DNA of 64,000 nt, taken from NCBI GenBank assembly GCA_963714255.1, contig CAVQNU010000029.1, positions 3,461 through 67,460 of the forward strand. The letters are read 5' to 3'. Each line of letters begins with the position of its first letter. Within the stretch, counting starts at the first letter, position 1. The notes below the pieces were generated by a model. It was not told the origin of the DNA. It did no database searches and saw only the letters and a program-made list of their open reading frames with translations. The DNA is from Rhodovastum sp963714255. Its GTDB lineage: Bacteria; Pseudomonadota; Alphaproteobacteria; Acetobacterales; Acetobacteraceae. Below, piece by piece: positions 18,849-28,115 of the stretch. A program made the position numbers and the translations under genes.

Positions 18849-19598
18849 CTACTCCACCCTGAACCCGTAGCGCAAAAACACCGCCCGCGCGGCCGGCCCG
18901 GCGAGGTAGCGCAGCAGCGCCCGCGCCTCCGGCGTATCCCCCGCCCGCGTCACCGCGAAGGGGTAGGTGATCGCATCGTGGCTGTCGGCCGGGAAGCTGC
19001 CGGCCACCGCCACGCCCTTGCTCACCGCCGCGTCGGTCGCATAGACGATGCCCGCCGGCGCCTCGCCGCGCTCCACCAGCAGCAGCGCCCCGCGTACATC
19101 CTCGGTGCGTGCCAGGCGCGGGGCCATCATCGCCCACAGCCCGAGCTTGCGCAGCGCCTGTTCGGCATAGATGCCCACCGGCACATGCGCCGGATCGCCG
19201 GTGGCCAGCCGCCCGTCCGGGCCGAGCAGCGCCGCGACATCGAGATCCGGCCCGATCCGCACCGTCCGCGCGCGGTCCGCCGGCACGATCAGCACGAGAT
19301 CGTTGCCCAGCAGGTCCACCCGTGTATCGGCGGCGATCAACTGGCGCTCGGCCAGGTAGTCCACCCATTTCTCATCCGCCGAGGCGATCAGATTGGCCGG
19401 CGCCCCCTGCTCGATCTGCCGCGCCAGCGTCGAACTCGATCCGAACGACTGCCGCAGCGCCGCGTGTCCCTCCTTCTGCCAAAGGAGGGAAATATCCTTC
19501 ATGGCATCCGTCAGGCTTGCGGCGGCGAACACGGTGAGCGATTGCGCCCGCGCCGCCGGCGGCAGCAACAGCAGGGCAAGCAGCAGCAGCCAGCGCAT
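18849..19598 (-). CDS. modA: Molybdate-binding periplasmic protein
   Basis: The 249-residue protein has a signal peptide (MRWLLLLALLLLPPAARA) followed by SLTVFAAASLTDAMKDI, the usual ModA start. Ligand-loop segments FGSSSTLARQIEQGAPA and GIVYATDAA follow. It captures molybdate in the periplasm for ModBC. An AAAGGGA site six bases before the ATG at 19598 favours this start over the upstream ATG at 19619. It lies between the NifO-like gene (upstream) and modB. Confidence 0.92.
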   Translation of the reverse strand: MRWLLLLALLLLPPAARAQSLTVFAAASLTDAMKDISLLWQKEGHAALRQSFGSSSTLARQIEQGAPANLIASADEKWVDYLAERQLIAADTRVDLLGNDLVLIVPADRARTVRIGPDLDVAALLGPDGRLATGDPAHVPVGIYAEQALRKLGLWAMMAPRLARTEDVRGALLLVERGEAPAGIVYATDAAVSKGVAVAGSFPADSHDAITYPFAVTRAGDTPEARALLRYLAGPAARAVFLRYGFRVE

Positions 19599-19615
19599 GG
19601 CGGTCCCTTTCGCGT

Positions 19616-20035
19616 TCATTCCGCCGCGTGGCCCACGCAGCCGGCCTGCCGCTGGCAGGTTTCGTCCGCTGCCGGCGCATCCGGGCGCAGGCCGATCCAG
19701 GCATCGACCAGCGCCGGCTCGAAACCGGCCTCGCGACGCTCGCCCACCTGCAGCAGCGGCCGGCGGATCAGCAGCGGATCCTCCAGCATCAGCGCCAGCG
19801 CCGCGTCCTCGTCCAGCGCCTCGGGCCGCACCGCGCCGGATTTCACCCGCGGCGCGTTGCGGTTGAACCACTCCGCCACCGGCCGCCCGCCAAAGAAGCC
19901 GCGCAGCGCCGGCGCCGTCCACGCCCCGGCCAGCAGATTGCGCGCCTCCACCACATGGCCGGAAGCCGCCAGCAACGCCTTCTGCCGCGCATTGCCCGCG
20001 CAGCCCGGCTTTTCCCAGAACACCACCACCGCCAT
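19616..20035 (-). CDS. Nitrogenase-associated ArsC-like protein (NifO family)
   Basis: The 139-residue thioredoxin-fold protein of the ArsC/Spx superfamily contains WEKPGCAGNARQKALL, with one active-site cysteine, and then RNLLAGAW, WFNRNAPRVKSG and ALMLEDPLLIRRPLLQVG. This order is characteristic of the nitrogenase-associated (NifO-type) subfamily rather than true arsenate reductases. GGAGG eight bases before the ATG at 20035 supports this start; an ATG at 20050 is also in frame. Its place at the head of modABC fits a role in molybdenum use for nitrogenase, which is inference. Confidence 0.78.
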   Translation of the reverse strand: MAVVVFWEKPGCAGNARQKALLAASGHVVEARNLLAGAWTAPALRGFFGGRPVAEWFNRNAPRVKSGAVRPEALDEDAALALMLEDPLLIRRPLLQVGERREAGFEPALVDAWIGLRPDAPAADETCQRQAGCVGHAAE

Positions 20036-20115
20036 CCGTTTCGCCTCCATGCCCACCCCGTTATAGCCGCCGGGCCACATCGCAATCCAGCGCCCCGCCG
20101 GCCAGGCCCCCGACA

Positions 20116-20203
20116 AAACGGATAAAAAGTTTTTTGGTTCTTTTTTTCAAAAAAGAACAAGCGCTTCTTTTTGAAAAAAGAAGCAAAAACTTTTTATTCT
20201 TTT
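20116..20203. repeat. AT-rich double-hairpin element, copy e
   Basis: This is a complete copy: outer arms AAAACGGATAAAAAGTTTTT and AAAAACTTTTTATTCTTTT, and hairpins at 20136-20158 (GGTTCTTTT arm) and 20163-20183 (GCTTCTTTTT arms). It separates the NifO-like gene from cobI, and the TAA of cobI (20202-20204) overlaps its right end. Confidence 0.85.
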
Positions 20204-20951
20204 AGTGTTCTACCCTGCCGGCGCCGTCCCAGCGTTCTCCCGGCACCAGCACCACGGCGAAGTATGGCACGCTGGCCGCCTCGACCTCCTCCAGCCCGGC
20301 GAGCCGCTGCCCCGCCATGGTCGCCCGCTCGACATACAGCGCCCGTCCGGCCAGCCCCAGGCCGCGCAGCACGCCGCGCACCTTCTCGAAATTGCCGCCC
20401 AGCTTCATCACCGCCACCGCCTCGGCCGCCGCGATGCGCCGGCGCAGTTCCGCCGCCGGCAGCACGCCCGACAGCACGGTGAGCGACTGGTTGCGATACA
20501 CCAGCGGCGCGCCCGCCGCCGTCGCCGCCGCCAGCACCGAACACACGCCGGGCACCACCTCGGTCGGAAACCGCTCGGCCAGCCGGTCGTGCAGATACAT
20601 GAACGAGCCGTAGAAAAACGGATCGCCCTCGCAGATCACCGCCACGTCCCGCCCGGCCTGCAGATGCAGGGCCAGCGCCTCGGCCGCCGCGTCGTAGAAG
20701 CCGCGCAGCGCGGTTTCGTAGCAGAACGGCGGCGGCGGCTTCTCCACCGTCACCGGATACACCAGTCGCAGCCGCTCCTGCGCCGGCCGCAGGTAGCCCT
20801 CGATACTGGCCATGGCATTGCCCGCCTTGCCGCGCGCCGCCAGGAAGGCCACCACGGGTGCTGCCTGCAGCAGCCGCAGCGCCTTCAGCGTGATCAACTC
20901 GGGATCGCCCGGCCCGACCCCCAGGCCGAGCAACCGCCCCGGCGTGCTCAT
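20202..20951 (-). CDS. cobI: Precorrin-2 C20-methyltransferase
   Basis: The 249-residue SAM-dependent tetrapyrrole methylase starts with LLGLGVGPGDPELITLKALRLL, the family N-terminal motif. CEGDPFFYGSFMYLHDRL and EVVPGVCSVLAAA follow. It converts precorrin-2 to precorrin-3A. Its ATG overlaps the cobM stop (ATGA). It is the last gene of the DUF1636-cobW-cobN-cobM-cobI run, and the AT-rich element at its stop probably terminates the transcript. Confidence 0.92.
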   Translation of the reverse strand: MSTPGRLLGLGVGPGDPELITLKALRLLQAAPVVAFLAARGKAGNAMASIEGYLRPAQERLRLVYPVTVEKPPPPFCYETALRGFYDAAAEALALHLQAGRDVAVICEGDPFFYGSFMYLHDRLAERFPTEVVPGVCSVLAAATAAGAPLVYRNQSLTVLSGVLPAAELRRRIAAAEAVAVMKLGGNFEKVRGVLRGLGLAGRALYVERATMAGQRLAGLEEVEAASVPYFAVVLVPGERWDGAGRVEH

Positions 20952-21707
20952 GATGCCGGCCGGAAGCGGCGGCGATAGTCGGGGTCGTACAGCGCGCTGT
21001 CGCGGAAATCGCCGGCCCCCAGCGCGCGCCCGACCAGCACCAGCGCCATGCGCTCGGGCGGGTCGGCGGCCAGCAGTGCGGCGATCGTGGCCAGCGTGCC
21101 GCGGATGATGCGTTCCTCCGGCCAGGACACCCGCACCAGAACCGCCACCGGGCAATCCGCCCCGTAGAACGGCGTGAGCTCCGCGACGATGCGGTCGAGC
21201 GCGTGGATGGCCAGATGCACCGCCAGCGTCGCCCCGGTGCCGCCGAACGCCGCCAGCGTCTCGCCCGGCGGCATCACCGAGGCGCGGCCGGACACCCGCG
21301 TCAGCACCACGCTCTGCGCCACTTCCGGCACGGTCAGGCTCGCAGCCCAGCGCGGCGGCGGCGGCGGCGAAGGAAGGCACCCCCGGCGTCAGCGTGTACG
21401 GAATCCCCAGCCGACGCAGCCGCCGGACCTGCTCGGCCACCGCGCTGAACACCGAGAGGTCGCCCGAGTGCAGCCGCGCCACGTCAAGCCCCGCGGAATG
21501 CGCGGCCTGGTATTCCGCCACGATGGCGTCCAGCGTCAGCGGTGCCGTGTCCACCAGCCGCGCGCCGGGCGGGCAATGCGCCAGCAGCCCCGGCGCCACG
21601 GTCGAGCCGGCATAAAGACACACCTTGCAGCGCGCCAGCAGGTCACGCCCGCGCAAGGTGAGCAGGTCGGCCGCACCCGGGCCGGCACCGATGAAATGCA
21701 CGGTCAT
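20948..21707 (-). pseudogene. cobM: Precorrin-4 C11-methyltransferase, frameshifted
   Basis: This is a tetrapyrrole methylase that methylates C11 of precorrin-4. The N-terminal part (MTVHFIGAGPGAADLLTLRG, LHSGDLSVFSAVAEQ, LTPGVPSFAAAAAALG) and the C-terminal part (LTVPEVAQSVVLTRVSGRAS to the end) are in different frames. Deleting one G after the ALGC codons, near 21343, joins them into a normal-length enzyme. The ATG overlaps the cobN stop and its own stop overlaps cobI. A functional gene with a base-call error is more likely than a real lesion, because the operon needs this step. Confidence 0.85.
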
Positions 21708-24700
21708 GGCGCGTCCTCCGCCAGAAGCTGCGCCATATCGTTGCGCCGTGGCCGCCACAGATCGCGCCGCAGCGCCTCGCGCAGCCGCGCCGCCATCGCC
21801 GCCCGCGCCGCCGGATTGTCCCGGCGCAGGAACCCGTCCACCGCCGCATCGCCCAGCGTGGCGGCGAAAACCAGGTCGAACTGCGTATCCAGCCGCCAGG
21901 GCAGCGCGGCGGCGAAGCCGAACAGCCCGTCGAGCGACCGCGCGATTTCGGCCCCGCCGCGATAGCCATGCCGCATCATGCCGGCGATCCATGCCGGGTT
22001 GGCCACCCGCCCGCGCACCACCCGCGCCACTTCCTCGGCCAGCGCGCGGCTGCGCGGCGCCGCGGGCGCGGAGGTGTCGAGGTGGTAGAGCGCCGGCCGC
22101 GCCCCCAGGCTGTCCGCCGCGGCGGCGAACCCGCCCGCATGCGCGGCATACTCGGCACTGTCCAGCAGGTCGGTCTCGCGATGGTCCTGCGCATGCACGA
22201 ATAGATCGGCCGCCGCCACCCGCCCGGCGAAGCCGCCGGCATCCTCTTCCCCCTCCAGCCCCTGCCCATAGGCAAACCCCGAGCCGGCCAGATAGGCCCC
22301 GCCCAGCTCGGCCCGGCGCTCCCAGCCGCCGCGCGCCAGCGCATCCTCGGGGCCGGCGCCATAGGCGCCCGGCGCCGCGCCGAACACCCGGACGGTGGCG
22401 CGCCGCAACGCCGCGCCCTGCAGCCCGCGCGCCGCTTCGGCCAGCGGGTTCCACGCCGCCGGCTCGTCGCGCGCCGCCAGCATCCGCACGGCGCTGTCGA
22501 ACAGCGCGATCTGGGTTTCGAACGTGTCGCGGAACAGGCCGGAGATGCGCAAGGTCACGTCGATGCGCGGCCGGTCGAGCAGCGCGATCGGCAACACCTC
22601 CACGCCACTCACCCGCGCCGACCCCTCGTCCCAGACCGGCCGCACCCCCATCAGCACCAGCGCCAGGGCAAAATCCTCGCCGCCGGTGCGCAGGCTGGCG
22701 CTGCCCCACAGGTCGAGCACCAGCGCCTGCGGGAACTCCCCGTGGTCCTGGCGATGCCGCGTCAGCAATTCCTCGGCCGCCCGCCCGGCCAGCGCCATGG
22801 CGGCGCGCGTCGGGATGGCGCGCGGATCGACGGCGAACAGGTTGCGCCCGGTCGGCAGCACATCGGCGCGCCCGCGGGTCGGCGCCCCGGCCGGGCCGGG
22901 CGGCACGAAGCGCCCATCCAGCGCCGCCAGCAAGGCCGCCCGCTCGCCCGAAGCGCTGGCATCCAGCGACGCTTCCAGCCGCGCCGGCGCCACCCCCGGG
23001 CAGGCCGCGGCAAGCGCCGCCAGCAGCGAAGCGTGCAGGGCTTCGGGCGGCGCCCGGCCGAACACGTGCAGCCCGTCGCGGATCTGCAAATCCTTAACGT
23101 CGCACAGATAGGCGTCGAGCCGCGCGAGCGCGTCGTCCTCGTCCGCTGCCGCCGCCGCGCCGCTCTCCGCCAGCAGCCCCAGCCCGGCGGCGCGCTCCAG
23201 AATCTCCCGGCGCAGCAGCCCCGCCCGCCGCCGGTCGAGCCCGTCGGCCACCGCGAATTCGTCGATCAGCCGTTCCAGCTCCATGGCCCCGCCATGCAGC
23301 CCGGCGCGGCGCAGCGGCGGCGTCAGATGCCCGATCGTCACCGCCCCCAGCCGGCGCTTCGCCACCGCCGCCTCGCCGGGATTGTTGACGATGAACGGAT
23401 AGATCACCGGCAGCCCGCGCAGGAGCGCCGCCGGCGCGCAGGAAGCCGAGATCGCCGCCGGCTTGCCCGGCAGCCATTCCAGCGTGCCATGCGTGCCCAG
23501 ATGCAGCAGGGCATGCGCCCCCCAGACCTGCCGCAGCCACAGATAGAACGCCACATAGGCGTGCCGCGGCGGCAGGTCGGCATCGTGATACTGCGCCCGC
23601 CGCTCGGCGGCGCTGCCGCGATCGGGCTGCACGGCCAGCAGCAGATGGCCGCGGCACACATGCCGCAGGTGGAACCAGCCCTCCGCCACCGCCGGATCGT
23701 CCTCCGGCGCGCCCCAGGCCGCTTCGATGCCCGCCCGCAGCGAAGCGGGCAGGGCGGCGAACAACCCCCGATAGTCGTCCACCGCCAGCACCGGCTGCGC
23801 CGCGCCACTCAGCGACGCCGCCAGCGCCGCGGCTGAAGGCGAGGCCCCTCCGGTGTCGTATCCCGACGCCGCGAGGTCGGACAAAATCGCCTCCAGGCTG
23901 GCGAAACTGTCCAGCCCCACGGCATGCCCGACCTGCCCGCCGCCGGCGCCGGGATAATCCGACAGCAGCACCGCCACCCGCCGCGAAGCCGGCGCCGTGC
24001 CGGCCAGCGCCGCCCAGCCCAGCGCCCGGTCGGCGGCCAGCGCGATCCCCTCGGCATCCGGCGCATGCACGATGCGCGCGAAATCCAGCCCCGGAAGTTT
24101 TTCGGTCTCCGTCTTGAACGACACCGCGGTGGTCAGCAGCCGCCCGTCCAACTCGGGCAGCACCACCTGCATCGCCAGATCGGCCTGCGACAACCCGCGC
24201 GCCGACGCCGCCCACGCCGCCCGCGACGACCCGGCCAGCACCAGTTGCAGCACCGGCACGCCGGCCGCGTCCAGCGGCGACCCGCCAGCGCCGCGCGCGG
24301 CGCTGAACGCGGTGGCGTTGAGCACCACCGCCGGACGCCATTGACGCAGGCGCTCCGCCACGAACGCCGCCCCGGCGTCGTCCTTCAGGCTCGCCACGAA
24401 CAGCGCCCGCACGCCGAAGCCCCGCGCCTGCAGGGCCGAGGCCAGCGCCGCCACCGGCGCCAGATCGCCGGCCAGCGCGTGCGCCCGATAAAACACCAGC
24501 ACCGCCAGCCCGGAAGGGCCGGAGGCCGACACCCCCAGCACATGCTCCCCCGCCGCCGGCATGCTCTCCGGCGGCCCCGGCGCGCCAACCTCCAGCCCCC
24601 CCAGCCCGGCCGCAAGAACCATGGCCCGCGCCAGATTCTGCGGCCCGCCCTCGCGCAGATAGGCATCCAGCCGCGCCCGCGCCGCGGCATCCACGGTGGA

Positions 24701-25081
24701 CAGCGCCGCCATCCGTTCGTCGTCGCGCCCATCTCCCGGTAGCAGCGCCAGCGCCACGCCCGCGCGCCGGCAGGTAGCGGCGAACTCCTCGGCGCCATAG
24801 CGCCGGTCCTCCAGCCCGCCGAGCAGCCGTACCAGCACGCAGCGCGTCCGCACCGCCACCCGCTCGACATACAGATCAACCGACATCGGATGCCGCAGCC
24901 GCGCCAGGCTCGCCAGCCGCAGCGTCGGCCGCGGTTCCGCCAGAAGCTCCCACCCCGAAGCCGCCGCGCCGAGATCACTGTCGGCGAAGGACAGCAGCAC
25001 CAGATCGGCCGGCGCATGGCCCAGATCCTCGGCCGGCGCCTCCTCGTCCAGCGACCGTGTCTCGCGCACCAGCAGGTGCAT
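21704..25081 (-). CDS. cobN: Cobaltochelatase large subunit
   Basis: This 1,125-residue protein is the CobN/magnesium-chelatase-H-type subunit, which binds hydrogenobyrinate a,c-diamide and inserts cobalt with the CobS-CobT ATPase. Recognisable segments are HLGTHGTLEWLPGKPAA, VIYPFIVNNPGEAAVAKRR, LWGSASLRTGGEDFALAL and HYRGGAEIARSLD (preceded by MMRHG). It is somewhat shorter than typical CobN (about 1,200-1,300), but no break is visible. CobS and CobT are not in the window. It lies four bases downstream of cobW and is coupled to cobM. Confidence 0.92.
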   Translation of the reverse strand: MHLLVRETRSLDEEAPAEDLGHAPADLVLLSFADSDLGAAASGWELLAEPRPTLRLASLARLRHPMSVDLYVERVAVRTRCVLVRLLGGLEDRRYGAEEFAATCRRAGVALALLPGDGRDDERMAALSTVDAAARARLDAYLREGGPQNLARAMVLAAGLGGLEVGAPGPPESMPAAGEHVLGVSASGPSGLAVLVFYRAHALAGDLAPVAALASALQARGFGVRALFVASLKDDAGAAFVAERLRQWRPAVVLNATAFSAARGAGGSPLDAAGVPVLQLVLAGSSRAAWAASARGLSQADLAMQVVLPELDGRLLTTAVSFKTETEKLPGLDFARIVHAPDAEGIALAADRALGWAALAGTAPASRRVAVLLSDYPGAGGGQVGHAVGLDSFASLEAILSDLAASGYDTGGASPSAAALAASLSGAAQPVLAVDDYRGLFAALPASLRAGIEAAWGAPEDDPAVAEGWFHLRHVCRGHLLLAVQPDRGSAAERRAQYHDADLPPRHAYVAFYLWLRQVWGAHALLHLGTHGTLEWLPGKPAAISASCAPAALLRGLPVIYPFIVNNPGEAAVAKRRLGAVTIGHLTPPLRRAGLHGGAMELERLIDEFAVADGLDRRRAGLLRREILERAAGLGLLAESGAAAAADEDDALARLDAYLCDVKDLQIRDGLHVFGRAPPEALHASLLAALAAACPGVAPARLEASLDASASGERAALLAALDGRFVPPGPAGAPTRGRADVLPTGRNLFAVDPRAIPTRAAMALAGRAAEELLTRHRQDHGEFPQALVLDLWGSASLRTGGEDFALALVLMGVRPVWDEGSARVSGVEVLPIALLDRPRIDVTLRISGLFRDTFETQIALFDSAVRMLAARDEPAAWNPLAEAARGLQGAALRRATVRVFGAAPGAYGAGPEDALARGGWERRAELGGAYLAGSGFAYGQGLEGEEDAGGFAGRVAAADLFVHAQDHRETDLLDSAEYAAHAGGFAAAADSLGARPALYHLDTSAPAAPRSRALAEEVARVVRGRVANPAWIAGMMRHGYRGGAEIARSLDGLFGFAAALPWRLDTQFDLVFAATLGDAAVDGFLRRDNPAARAAMAARLREALRRDLWRPRRNDMAQLLAEDAP

Positions 25082-25085
25082 GCGC

Positions 25086-26114
25086 TCAGCCCTGCCCGAG
25101 CGCCGCTTCGATGGCGGCGCGATCGATCCCGGTGCGGCCGATCACCACCACCCGCCCCTGCCGCGGCGCCGCCGCCCAGGCCCGGTCGAAATAATGCGCG
25201 AGCCGCCTCCCCACGCCCTGCACCGCCAGCCGCATCGGCTTGCCGCGCAACGCCACGAACCCTTTCACGCGCAGGATGTCATGCGCTTCCGTCGCCGCCG
25301 CGAGCCGCCCGACCACCGCCTCGGCGCTGTCGAACTCCGGCACATCGAGGCAAAAACTGACGAAATCATCGTGCTCATGGGCGCCGTCCAGCGCGTCGTG
25401 GTGCGACGGCCGCGCCGCCAGATCGTCCTCCGCCGCCGCCCCCAGCCCCAGCAGCACCGCCGGGTCGAGCCGTCCATGCCGCGCCGGCACCAGCTTCACC
25501 GCCCGCGCCAGCTGCCCCCCGATCTGCCGCTGCAGCGCCGCCAAACCCGGCCCATCCAGCAGGTCGGCCTTGTTCAGCACCACCAGGTCGGCCGCCTGCA
25601 ACTGGTCCTCGTAGACCTCGGCCAGCGGGTTGTCGTGCTCGACCGCCGCATCGGCGCCGCGCTGCGCCGCCACCGCCGCCGGATCATCGGCGAACCGCCC
25701 CGCCGCCACCGCCGGCCCGTCCACCACCGCGATCACCCCGTCCACCGTCACCCGTGCCCGCACCTGCGGCCAGCCGAACGCCTTCAGCAGCGGCTTCGGC
25801 AGCGCCAGCCCCGAGGTCTCGATCAGGATATGCTCGGGCGGGTGCTCGTGCCCGAGCAGCGCCTGCATGGTCGGCAGGAATTCGTCGGCGACCGTGCAGC
25901 ACAGGCAGCCGTTCGCCAGTTCCACGATATCGGTCTCCGCACAGCCCGGCACCGCGCAGCCGCGCAGCGTATCCCCGTCGATGCCGGTCTCGCCGAACTC
26001 GTTCACGATCACCGCGATCCGCCGCCCGCCGGCCCGTTCCAGCAGATGGCGCACCAGCGTGGTCTTGCCCGCCCCGAGAAACCCGGTGATCACGGTGGCC
26101 GGAATCTTGTTCAT
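25086..26114 (-). CDS. cobW: CobW-type metal-chaperone GTPase
   Basis: The 342-residue G3E P-loop GTPase has Walker A GFLGAGKTT, the metal-binding motif GCLCC in LANGCLCCTVADEF, the base-specificity motif NKAD and a C-terminal CobW domain (AHDILRVKGFVAL). Family knowledge: CobW delivers cobalt, probably to CobNST. The histidine-rich stretch SHHDALDGAHEHDD fits metal handling. The ATG overlaps the stop of the DUF1636 gene, and cobN follows at once. Confidence 0.92.
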   Translation of the reverse strand: MNKIPATVITGFLGAGKTTLVRHLLERAGGRRIAVIVNEFGETGIDGDTLRGCAVPGCAETDIVELANGCLCCTVADEFLPTMQALLGHEHPPEHILIETSGLALPKPLLKAFGWPQVRARVTVDGVIAVVDGPAVAAGRFADDPAAVAAQRGADAAVEHDNPLAEVYEDQLQAADLVVLNKADLLDGPGLAALQRQIGGQLARAVKLVPARHGRLDPAVLLGLGAAAEDDLAARPSHHDALDGAHEHDDFVSFCLDVPEFDSAEAVVGRLAAATEAHDILRVKGFVALRGKPMRLAVQGVGRRLAHYFDRAWAAAPRQGRVVVIGRTGIDRAAIEAALGQG

Positions 26115-26482
26115 GCCTGCATCCCCTTCCCGGGCAGCCGCCCGATGATCGAATCCCGCAGCGCCGCCGGCCGCCGCGAGGGCAGCACCGCCCCGCTGCG
26201 CGAGGCCAGATACGCCGCCGCATAGTCCAGCAGATCGCCGGCCAGCGCCGGCGACAGCCCGCCGATCAGGTAGGTCCACTTGCCCGGCATCGAGATCGCG
26301 CAGGCGCAGCCCCGCGCGCAGCAGGCCAGGCAGGCCACTTCGGCCAGCTCGATCCGCCGGTCGGCCAGCCCGGCCCGCACCGAAGCGAGCAGATACGCCC
26401 CTTGCGGCGTTTCCCCCTCGGCCAGCGCGCGCCCGGCCCGGCACGTGGTACAGATGGTCAGCCGGGCGCGCCGCCGCCGCAC
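26111..26482 (-). CDS. DUF1636 cysteine-rich protein
   Basis: The protein of about 123 residues has cysteine motifs TICTTCRAG near the start and VACLACCARGCACAI in the middle, then GKWTYLIGGLSP. DUF1636 proteins commonly sit beside cobW and cobalamin genes and are thought to bind metal or an iron-sulfur cluster, although no role is proven. The GTG at 26482 is a provisional start. The gene is divergent from cobO, with only 18 bases between them, so a promoter must lie inside one of the genes or be shared. Confidence 0.75.
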   Translation of the reverse strand: MRRRRARLTICTTCRAGRALAEGETPQGAYLLASVRAGLADRRIELAEVACLACCARGCACAISMPGKWTYLIGGLSPALAGDLLDYAAAYLASRSGAVLPSRRPAALRDSIIGRLPGKGMQA

Positions 26483-26500
26483 CGGCAGGGGGAGCCAACG

Positions 26501-27112
26501 ATGCCGCACATGGACGAACAGGCCGCGCGCCACGCCACCAAAATGGACAAGCGCAAGGCGCTGCAGGACGCCGAGACCGCGGCGCGCACGCAGGAGAAGG
26601 GGCTGCTGATCGTCCACACCGGCATGGGCAAGGGCAAGTCCACCGCCGCATTCGGCCTGGCGCTGCGCATGCTCGGCCACGGAAGCCGGGTCGGCGTGGT
26701 GCAATTCATCAAGGGCGCCTGGAGCACCGGCGAGCGCAGCGCGCTGGAAGGCTTCGGCCCGCTGCTGCGCTGGCACAGCCTGGGCGAGGGCTTCACCTGG
26801 AACACCCAGGACCGCGCGCGCGACATCGCCGCCTGCCAGCGCGCCTGGGAGACCAGCCTCGACCTCATGCGCGACCCAGGCCTCGCCCTGCTGATCCTCG
26901 ACGAGCTCAACATCGCGCTCCGCTACGACTACCTGCCGCTCGACGAGGTGCTCGCCGCGCTGCAGTCCCGCCCGCCCGCGCTGCATGTCGTGGTCACCGG
27001 CCGCAACGCCAGACCGGCGCTGATCGAGGCGGCCGACCTCGTCACCGAGATGACCCTGGTCAAGCACCCCGCCAAATCCGGCATCAAGGCGCAACCCGGC
27101 ATCGAGTTCTGA
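26501..27112 (+). CDS. cobO: Corrinoid adenosyltransferase, CobO/BtuR type
   Basis: The 203-residue P-loop protein transfers the adenosyl group from ATP to cob(I)yrinic acid a,c-diamide. The motifs are GMGKGKSTAAFGLALR (P-loop), VVQFIKGAW, and LLILDELNIALRYDYLPLDEV. The start behind CAGGGGGAGCC was chosen over an upstream in-frame ATG in poorly conserved sequence. It is the only plus-strand gene between two minus-strand cob operons, and an AT-rich element follows its stop. Confidence 0.93.
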   Translation: MPHMDEQAARHATKMDKRKALQDAETAARTQEKGLLIVHTGMGKGKSTAAFGLALRMLGHGSRVGVVQFIKGAWSTGERSALEGFGPLLRWHSLGEGFTWNTQDRARDIAACQRAWETSLDLMRDPGLALLILDELNIALRYDYLPLDEVLAALQSRPPALHVVVTGRNARPALIEAADLVTEMTLVKHPAKSGIKAQPGIEF

Positions 27113-27143
27113 AACCGGCGCACGGCCGGTCGGGCCGGAACTC

Positions 27144-27230
27144 AAACGGATAAAAGTTTTTTGGTTCTTTTTTTCAAAAAAGAACAAGCGCTTCTTTTTA
27201 AAAAAAGAAGCAAAAACTTTTATCCGTTTT
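27144..27230. repeat. AT-rich double-hairpin element, copy f
   Basis: This is a complete copy: outer arms AAACGGATAAAAGTTTTT and AAAAACTTTTATCCGTTTT, and hairpins at 27163-27185 (GGTTCTTTTT) and 27189-27211 (GCTTCTTTTT). It sits between the convergent cobO and cobA genes and fits a two-way terminator. Confidence 0.88.
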
Positions 27231-27258
27231 GTCGGCCCGCCGGGAGTCCCGGCACCGC

Positions 27259-28044
27259 TCATGTCAGCCTCCGCAGGATGAACACCACCGGCGGCACCAG
27301 CCCCGCCCCGGGCAGCACCGTCTCCAGCTCCGCCAGCCCCGCGGTGACGCACACCTGCCCGGGCAGGCTCACCTGCGACACCCCCGTCACCTCCACGGCG
27401 AACCCGTCGAGGGAAGCGCGCAGCCCCGGCGCCAGCGCGGCCAGGGCGCGCGTGCCCATGTAAAGCACCAGCGTGGTACCCCCGCGCAGCAGCGCCGCCC
27501 ACTCCGCCACCGGCGGGGCGCTGCCGTCGGCCGACTGTCCGGCGCAGAACAGCACCGCCGCGGCGCGATGCCGCTCGGTCAGCGGCACCTGTGCAAGGCT
27601 TGCCGCCGCCAGCCCGGCGGTCACCCCGGGCACGAACTCGAACGGGATGCCCTGGCCGGCGAGGAACCGCGCCTCCTCGGCGGCGCGGCCGAACACCAGC
27701 GGGTCGCCGGATTTCAGCCGCACCACCCGCAGCCCCGCCTCCCACCCGGCCAGCAGTGCCGCATCGATGCGCGCCTGCCGCCCGGCCTGGTCCTCCGCCC
27801 CGCCGCAGCGCCGTCCCACATCGAGGATGCGCGCCCGCGTGCCGGTGGCCGCCAGCAGCGCATCCGGCACCAGCCGGTCGCGCAGCACCAGCTCGGCCTG
27901 CGCGATCCGCTCGAAGCCCCGCCGCGTCAGCAACTCCGGGTCGCCCGGCCCGGCGCCGACGATGCTCACGGCGTGCCGCACCACCGCGCGCCGCAACGGC
28001 GCCGCCGTGCCCAGCCGCTCCGGCTGCATCCAGGGATGGTTCAT
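27259..28044 (-). CDS. cobA: Uroporphyrinogen-III C-methyltransferase
   Basis: The 261-residue enzyme makes precorrin-2 by SAM-dependent methylation at C2 and C7. The signatures are VSIVGAGPGDPELLTRRG, VRLKSGDPLVFGRAAEEARFL and FVPGVTAGLAAA. GGGGAGG lies about ten bases before the ATG at 28044. It is the last gene of the riboswitch-led operon. Confidence 0.93.
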   Translation of the reverse strand: MNHPWMQPERLGTAAPLRRAVVRHAVSIVGAGPGDPELLTRRGFERIAQAELVLRDRLVPDALLAATGTRARILDVGRRCGGAEDQAGRQARIDAALLAGWEAGLRVVRLKSGDPLVFGRAAEEARFLAGQGIPFEFVPGVTAGLAAASLAQVPLTERHRAAAVLFCAGQSADGSAPPVAEWAALLRGGTTLVLYMGTRALAALAPGLRASLDGFAVEVTGVSQVSLPGQVCVTAGLAELETVLPGAGLVPPVVFILRRLT

Positions 28045-28115
28045 CGCCGCCTCACCTCCCCGCCCTGGCCGGCGCGCCGGCGGAATTGCATCATGTGCAT
28101 GCGCTGCTCCCAGGT

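Noticed and set aside
19616..20035. Arsenate reductase annotation for the ArsC-like gene
   Set aside because: The WFNRNAPRVKSG and LLIRRPLLQVG pattern and the modABC context fit the nitrogenase-associated subfamily; no other arsenic genes are near.
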